NCBI GenBank assembly: GCA_026785785.1
Contig: JAJAZI010000328.1
Location: 1-9,503, forward strand
Direction: 5' to 3'
Origin: Microbacteriaceae bacterium
Lineage (GTDB): Bacteria; Actinomycetota; Actinomycetes; Actinomycetales; Microbacteriaceae
DNA: 9,503 bases
Of this stretch, positions 5,815 through 9,503 are shown piece after piece. The notes under the pieces are model-generated. The model saw only the letters and a program-made list of their open reading frames with translations, ran no database searches and was not told where the DNA came from. The position numbers and the translations under genes are program-made. How positions within the stretch are numbered: the first letter of the stretch is position 1; each line of letters begins with the position of its first letter.

Positions 5815-7226
5815 CACTTGCCCTTCGTCGCGATCGTGAGCGCCTGGTCAAGGTCGTAAACAATATCGTCGGGATCTTCTATTCCCACGCTGATGCGCAC
5901 GAGCCCCGGGGCGACGCCGCCGTCGATGAGCTGCTGCTCGGTGAGCTGCGCGTGGGTGGTCGACGCAGGGTGGATGACGAGGGTCTTCGCGTCGCCGATG
6001 TTCGCGAGGTGGCTCGCTAGGTTGACCGACTCGATGAACCTCTGCCCGACCTCGCGGCCGCCGCGCACCCCGAAGCTGAAGACGCTTCCGGCGCCCTTGG
6101 GTAGATACTTGTTCGCGCGGGCGTGGTGCGGATGCGCTGGGAGGCCGGCCCAGTTCACGAACTCGATGCGGGGGTCGGCGTCGAGCCACTTGGCCACGAT
6201 TCGTGCGTTGTCGACGTGTGCCTGGATGCGGAACGGCAGCGTCTCGACACCTTGCGCGAGCAGGAACGCGGAGTGCGGGGCGAGCGATGGCCCGATGTCG
6301 CGCAGCTGCTCGGCGCGGAGCCTCGTGAGGAACGCGTATTCGCCGAAGTTGCCCTGCCAGTTGAGTCCGCCGTAGCTGGGCACGGGCTGGTCGAACAGGG
6401 GGAAGTGCTCGTTGGCCCAGTGGAACCGGCCGCTCTCGACGACGACGCCGCCGAGGGTCGTGCCGTGCCCGCCGAGGAACTTGGTGGCCGAGTGCACGAC
6501 GACGTCGGCGCCCCACTCGATCGGACGGTTGAGGTACGGCGTCGCGATCGTCGAGTCGATGATGAGCGGGATGTTGCGGGCGTGCGCGACCTCGGCGAGG
6601 CCCTCGATGTCGGCGATGTCGCCGGAGGGGTTCGCGACGGTCTCGGCGAAGACGAGCTTGGTCTTGTCGGTGATCGCGGCGGCATAGTCCTCGGGGTCGG
6701 CCCCGTGCACGAACGTCGTCTCGACGCCGAAGCGGCGCAGCGTCACGTCGAGCTGGGTGATCGAGCCGCCGTAGAGGTTCGCCGAGGCGACGATGTGGTC
6801 GCCGGCGCCGGCGAGGGCGGCGAAGGTGATGAACTGCGCGGAGAGGCCGGATGCCGTGGCGACGGCACCGAGGCCCCCCTCGAGGCTCGCGACGCGCTCC
6901 TCGAACGCCGCGACCGTCGGGTTGCTCACCCGCGAGTAGATGTTGCCGTACTTCTGCAGCGCGAACCGGGCGGCGGCATCCGCGGTGTCATCGAACACGA
7001 ACGCCGACGTCTGGTAGATCGGCAGGGCGCGGCTGCCCGTGACGGCGTCGGGGATGTTGCCGGCGTGGATCGCGCGAGTGCGGAACCCCCACTCGCGATC
7101 GGCTGTGCCGCGTTCGGTGTCTCCGTCGATTGCGCTGTCGGTCGTGCCGTCTGCCGTGCTGTCGAGTACGCCGTCGATCGTGCCGTCGGTCGTGTTGCCT
7201 GTCGTGCTGCTGCCGCTGTCTGCCAT
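5814..7226 (-). CDS. metY: O-acetylhomoserine sulfhydrylase / aminocarboxypropyltransferase
   Basis: A 470-residue PLP enzyme of the Cys/Met-metabolism family; MetY makes homocysteine from O-acetylhomoserine and sulfide in the cytoplasm (methionine pathway). The conserved enzyme begins near WGFRTRAIHAG (about residue 45). Key sites: YSRVSNPTVAAFEERVASLE (97-116), cofactor region ASGLSAQF, D224 in IIDSTIATPYL which should contact the PLP ring nitrogen, and the Schiff-base lysine K249 in HSATKFLGGHGT. LNRPIEWGADVVVHSATKFL and the long C-terminal domain favour MetY over cystathionine synthases. It begins with ATG at 7226, six bases after TAGCGT. Its stop overlaps the start of the CoA-binding gene. 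Odd feature: residues 1-44 are a low-complexity, Asp/Thr/Gly-rich extension built from a 12-bp repeat; other MetY proteins generally lack such a long tail. No metX is present in the window. Confidence 0.95.
   Translation of the reverse strand: MADSGSSTTGNTTDGTIDGVLDSTADGTTDSAIDGDTERGTADREWGFRTRAIHAGNIPDAVTGSRALPIYQTSAFVFDDTADAAARFALQKYGNIYSRVSNPTVAAFEERVASLEGGLGAVATASGLSAQFITFAALAGAGDHIVASANLYGGSITQLDVTLRRFGVETTFVHGADPEDYAAAITDKTKLVFAETVANPSGDIADIEGLAEVAHARNIPLIIDSTIATPYLNRPIEWGADVVVHSATKFLGGHGTTLGGVVVESGRFHWANEHFPLFDQPVPSYGGLNWQGNFGEYAFLTRLRAEQLRDIGPSLAPHSAFLLAQGVETLPFRIQAHVDNARIVAKWLDADPRIEFVNWAGLPAHPHHARANKYLPKGAGSVFSFGVRGGREVGQRFIESVNLASHLANIGDAKTLVIHPASTTHAQLTEQQLIDGGVAPGLVRISVGIEDPDDIVYDLDQALTIATKGK
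7116..7187 (-). repeat. 12-bp coding repeat in the metY N-terminal extension
   Basis: Six consecutive four-residue units (DGTI, DGVL, DSTA, DGTT, DSAI, DGDT; residues 14-37) are encoded by imperfect 12-base repeats of the form GAC-GGC/AGC-ACG-AYC. The tail is acidic and predicted to be disordered. The repeats lie outside the catalytic fold. Confidence 0.8.
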
Positions 7227-7238
7227 GCGGCAACGCTA
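7227..7238 (-). promoter_or_regulatory. metY: Candidate leaderless promoter of metY and the CoA-binding gene
   Basis: TAGCGT (minus strand of 7233-7238), six bases, then the ATG at 7226. The stretch TAGCGTTGCC closely resembles TAGCATTGCC before the mannosyltransferase start. The rest of the 87-base gap to the mannosyltransferase stop shows no riboswitch-sized leader and no clear terminator. Confidence 0.45.
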
Positions 7239-7313
7239 CCGGAGCGGCGCGGAGTGCCCGGCCGTCTGGCGTAACGCAAGGTAGCGTGCGGCGACCGTCG
7301 TGGCGGGCCGGGT

Positions 7314-8969
7314 TCAGCGCCAGCCTGGAAGCCAGTAGTGCAGCTGCTGATACACGCCGGAGACCTGGATGCCCTCCCAGGCCGAGAGGAAGAACACGCT
7401 CGTCGCCACGACAAGGCCGAGCGCCACGGTGACGGCGACCACCGCCTGGGTGTGCCTGGCGTCGGCAGCCGCCGTCAGCCGGGGCGCCGGGGCCGCGGCA
7501 TCCGCGGGCGCCGGGGCCGGGGTATCCGCGGGCGCCGGACCCGCAGCAACCGCCAGCCTGCCGAGCACGAGCCCGACGACGTAGACCAGCGCGAGGATCA
7601 GGTAGGGCAGGAACACGATTGTGTAGAACTGGAACACGGTGCGCTCCGTGTAGAGCAGCCAGGGCAGGTAGCCGGCGGCGACACCGGTGAGGGTCAGCCC
7701 GACCCGCCAGTCCGGCCAGCGGATCTGGCGGTAGACGAGGTAGACGATCGCGGCCACGCCGAGCCACCAGAGGATCGGGTTCGCGATCGAGGTGACGAAC
7801 TCCGCGCAGGTGTCGTGGTCGCATCCGTTCTCGCCCGCCGCGCTGCCGCGGTAGTAGAACGCGGTCGGCCGCAGCAGGAGCAGCCAGCCGAGCGGGTTCG
7901 CCTCATAGGCGTGCGGGGTGTCCTGGCCGAGGTTCGTCGAGTAGATCGACACCTGGTAGTGCCAGAAGCTCTGCAGCGCCTGCGGCAGCCAGGAGACGGT
8001 CTCGTTCTGGCTCGCCCAGTCGCGGTAGTAGCCGCCGGTCGTGGCGAACCACCCGGTCCAGGTCGCGAGGTAGGCGAGCGCAGCGACCGGCACCGTGAGC
8101 AGGAAGCTCGCCGGAGCCTGGCGGACCACGGTGGAGCTGGCCCAGAAGGCGATTCCGGCGCGGCGGCGGGCGAGCGCGTCGACGACGAGAGTGTAGACGG
8201 CGAAGACGGCGAGGAAGTAGATACCGCTCCACTTGACGGCCGAGGCGAGTCCGAACATCAGGCCGGCGGTCACCAGCCATGGCCGCCACCAGAGGGTCGG
8301 GCCCCAGTCGGTGGACCTGGCGGTATCCGTTCGCGCGGCGATCCACCGCGCGAGCCGCGTGGCGCTCTGCTGGCGGTCGAGCAGCACCGCGCCGAAGCCG
8401 AGCAGCGTGAAGAGCATGAGCGAGTTGTCGAGCAGCGCCGTGCGCGACATCACGATCGCGAGGCCGTCGATCGCGAGGAGTCCGCCGGCGAGGGTCGCGA
8501 GGGCAGACGACTTGAACAGCGCGAAGGCCACGGCGCAGAGCAGCGCGACGGCGAGCACGCCGACGATCGCGGTACTGATGCGCCAGCCGACCGGGTCGTC
8601 CGCGCCGAAGGCCTGCAGGCCGAGCGCGATGATCCATTTGCCGAGCGGCGGATGCGCGATGTACGCGGCCTCGGACGTGAAGATGTCGACGGTGCCGGCG
8701 TTGAAGAGAGCGTCGGCGCCCTCGGGCCACTGGCTCTCGTAGCCGAGGTTCAGCAGCGTGTAGGCGTCCTTGACGTAGTAGGTCTCGTCGAAGACGAGCT
8801 CCCTCGGGCTGCCGAGGTTCACGAGCCGCAGCACCGCCGCGAGCAGCGTCACCCCGATCGGGCCGGCCCATACCCAGAGGCGCCGGCGGGCGCTGAACCA
8901 GTCCGTGAGGCGCGCGGCGGCCCGACCGGTGCCGCTCGCCACGGCGTCGGGGTAGGAGAGGCGCGTCAC
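7314..8969 (-). CDS. Polyprenyl-phosphate-mannose protein O-mannosyltransferase (GT39)
   Basis: A 551-residue multi-spanning membrane protein of the actinobacterial PMT family (Mycobacterium Rv1002c type), which transfers mannose from polyprenyl-phosphate-mannose to Ser/Thr of proteins being exported. The catalytic Asp-Glu pair is seen in the first extracytoplasmic loop (D61, E62 in LVFDETYYVKDAY), followed by the conserved HPPLGKWIIALG (106-117), and the C-terminal YTERTVFQFYTIVFLPYL. Roughly ten or more hydrophobic helices follow a short cytoplasmic N-terminus. The GTG at 8969 is chosen because the protein then begins just before the conserved region and TAGCAT lies six bases upstream. An Ala/Pro-rich segment (about residues 473-500), partly made of a 24-bp repeat, lengthens the loop before the last helix. 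Divergence from rsmI matches mycobacterial order (Rv1002c/Rv1003). Confidence 0.94.
   Translation of the reverse strand: MTRLSYPDAVASGTGRAAARLTDWFSARRRLWVWAGPIGVTLLAAVLRLVNLGSPRELVFDETYYVKDAYTLLNLGYESQWPEGADALFNAGTVDIFTSEAAYIAHPPLGKWIIALGLQAFGADDPVGWRISTAIVGVLAVALLCAVAFALFKSSALATLAGGLLAIDGLAIVMSRTALLDNSLMLFTLLGFGAVLLDRQQSATRLARWIAARTDTARSTDWGPTLWWRPWLVTAGLMFGLASAVKWSGIYFLAVFAVYTLVVDALARRRAGIAFWASSTVVRQAPASFLLTVPVAALAYLATWTGWFATTGGYYRDWASQNETVSWLPQALQSFWHYQVSIYSTNLGQDTPHAYEANPLGWLLLLRPTAFYYRGSAAGENGCDHDTCAEFVTSIANPILWWLGVAAIVYLVYRQIRWPDWRVGLTLTGVAAGYLPWLLYTERTVFQFYTIVFLPYLILALVYVVGLVLGRLAVAAGPAPADTPAPAPADAAAPAPRLTAAADARHTQAVVAVTVALGLVVATSVFFLSAWEGIQVSGVYQQLHYWLPGWR
7497..7538 (-). repeat. 24-bp direct repeat encoding an Ala/Pro linker in the mannosyltransferase
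   Basis: GGCATCCGCGGGCGCCGG at 7497-7514 recurs as GGTATCCGCGGGCGCCGG at 7521-7538, a 24-base period. On the coding strand this gives APAPADTP / APAPADAA within the loop between the last two membrane segments. The insertion is in frame and lies outside catalytic motifs. Confidence 0.75.
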
Positions 8970-8981
8970 AGGGCAATGCTA
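8970..8981 (-). promoter_or_regulatory. Candidate leaderless promoter of the mannosyltransferase gene
   Basis: TAGCAT (minus strand of 8976-8981), six bases, then the GTG at 8969. No Shine-Dalgarno sequence is visible before the start. Confidence 0.45.
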
Positions 8982-9010
8982 ATCGCGAGCGGGTTGGAAC
9001 CGGGGCGGCC

Positions 9011-9089
9011 CGAGCAGCACGGCCCCGGTGCGCACCGAGCAGCATCCGGCCCTGGTGCGCACCGCGCAGCATCCGGCGCCGGTGCGAGA
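9011..9089. repeat. Three ~27-bp repeats between the divergent mannosyltransferase and rsmI promoters
   Basis: Units at 9011-9035 (25 bp), 9036-9062 (27 bp) and 9063-9089 (27 bp) share CGAGCAGCATCCGGCC and GGTGCGCAC. The boundary of units 1/2 and of 2/3 each holds the perfect 10-bp palindrome GGTGCGCACC (9027-9036 and 9054-9063), 27 bases apart. The third unit ends in the -10-like hexamer of rsmI. Read on the minus strand, unit 1 (CGGGGCCGTGCTGCTCGG) resembles the 16-bp array at 4096. Confidence 0.7.
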
Positions 9090-9097
9090 ATGGGCGG
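9086..9097 (+). promoter_or_regulatory. rsmI: Candidate leaderless promoter of rsmI
   Basis: GAGAAT (9086-9091), six bases, then GTG at 9098. The hexamer keeps A at position 2 and T at position 6 but is otherwise weak; it is supported mainly by sharing the exact spacing of the other promoters here. Confidence 0.35.
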
Positions 9098-9503
9098 GTG
9101 ATCATCCTCGCGGCAACGCCCATCGGCAATCTCGGGGACGCCTCCCGCCGGCTCATCGAGGCGCTCACGACCACCGAGGTGATCGCATCCGAGGACACTC
9201 GCGTGACGATCCACCTGATGCGCGCGCTTGGCATCGAGAACCGGCCCCGGCTGATCGCCCTGCACGAGCACAACGAGCAGGCGAAGGCGGCCGAGATCGT
9301 GGAGCTGGCCCGCGAGTCGGACGTGCTCGTGCTGACGGATGCCGGCATGCCGGCGATCTCGGACCCTGGCTTTCCCCTCGTCGCGGGCGCCGCCGCCGCC
9401 GGGGGCACCGGGACGGCGCAGCCCGGGGCCACAGCCGGGGTCACCCCCCGCGCGCCCTCGGGGGGGCCGCCCAGGCGCGGATACACAAATCCCAGCCCCC
9501 CAC
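9098..9503 (+). CDS. rsmI: 16S rRNA 2'-O-ribose methyltransferase RsmI, 3'-partial
   Basis: The first 135 codons of a protein of the tetrapyrrole-methylase fold; RsmI methylates C1402 (E. coli numbering) of 16S rRNA using S-adenosylmethionine. Diagnostic motifs are the N-terminal LAATPIGNLGDASRR, ASEDTRVT, the LHEHNE motif and LTDAGMPAISDPGFPLV. The GTG start gives the standard MIIL-ATPIGNLGD beginning; an ATG at 9090 is out of frame. Full-length proteins have about 270-290 residues, so about half is beyond the window. From roughly 9380 onward the frame stays open but the peptide no longer fits: the expected ALPGPSAVTTALALSGLP region reads as a Gly/Pro-rich distortion, and the DNA shows runs of G and C. 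This looks like sequence error at a contig end, not evolution. Confidence 0.9.
   Translation, partial: MIILAATPIGNLGDASRRLIEALTTTEVIASEDTRVTIHLMRALGIENRPRLIALHEHNEQAKAAEIVELARESDVLVLTDAGMPAISDPGFPLVAGAAAAGGTGTAQPGATAGVTPRAPSGGPPRRGYTNPSPP

Noticed and set aside
7338..9101. 587-codon plus-strand open frame antisense to the mannosyltransferase
   Set aside because: Rich in charged residues with no recognisable domain. Long antisense frames are expected in GC-rich coding DNA, and the minus strand encodes a clear GT39 enzyme.

Overview
The window is high-GC DNA with GTG starts, frequent GCATCC/GGATGCC-type codons and the gene pair protein mannosyltransferase/rsmI in divergent order, as in Mycobacterium. 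This points to an actinobacterium, probably a member of Microbacteriaceae (inference from composition and protein resemblance; genus not assignable). The last ~110 bases look like low-quality contig-end sequence, so both window ends may be contig ends.

Layout. (1) 34-1332: a TetR-type repressor (minus) diverges from two overlapping small multidrug resistance (SMR, SugE/Gdx-like) subunits (plus). A perfect 12-bp inverted repeat lies in the shared promoter region. The second SMR subunit has no stop codon where the family ends. (2) 1393-4090: an MBL-fold hydrolase (minus) and a YyaL/DUF255 thioredoxin-domain protein (plus) diverge from a 22-bp gap that seems to hold two overlapping -10 elements sharing one TA step. 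(3) 4091-4460: six 16-bp tandem repeats, then the wreck of a glyoxalase/VOC-family gene. (4) 4461-5063: an unrecognised six-helix membrane protein (minus). (5) 5182-7226: metY (O-acetylhomoserine sulfhydrylase) translationally coupled to a CoA-binding-domain protein, both minus and both with repeat-encoded low-complexity N-termini. (6) 7314-9503: a GT39 protein O-mannosyltransferase (minus) diverging from rsmI (plus, partial); the gap between them holds ~27-bp repeats.

Two themes cut across the genes. First, every gene that appears to have its own promoter, apart from the SMR operon, shows a -10-like hexamer (A at position 2, T at position 6) followed by exactly six bases and then the start codon. 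This is the geometry of leaderless transcription and applies to seven genes. The SMR operon instead has a strong Shine-Dalgarno sequence, and the CoA-binding gene starts inside the metY stop. Second, short tandem repeats recur in unrelated places: 16-bp intergenic, 24-bp in the pseudogene, 9-bp and 12-bp in two adjacent gene starts, 24-bp in a mannosyltransferase loop and ~27-bp between divergent promoters. I see no CRISPR, transposase, phage gene, tRNA or rRNA, and no convincing new multi-gene system. The most unusual items are the symmetric bidirectional promoter, the SMR gene without a stop, and the repeats.
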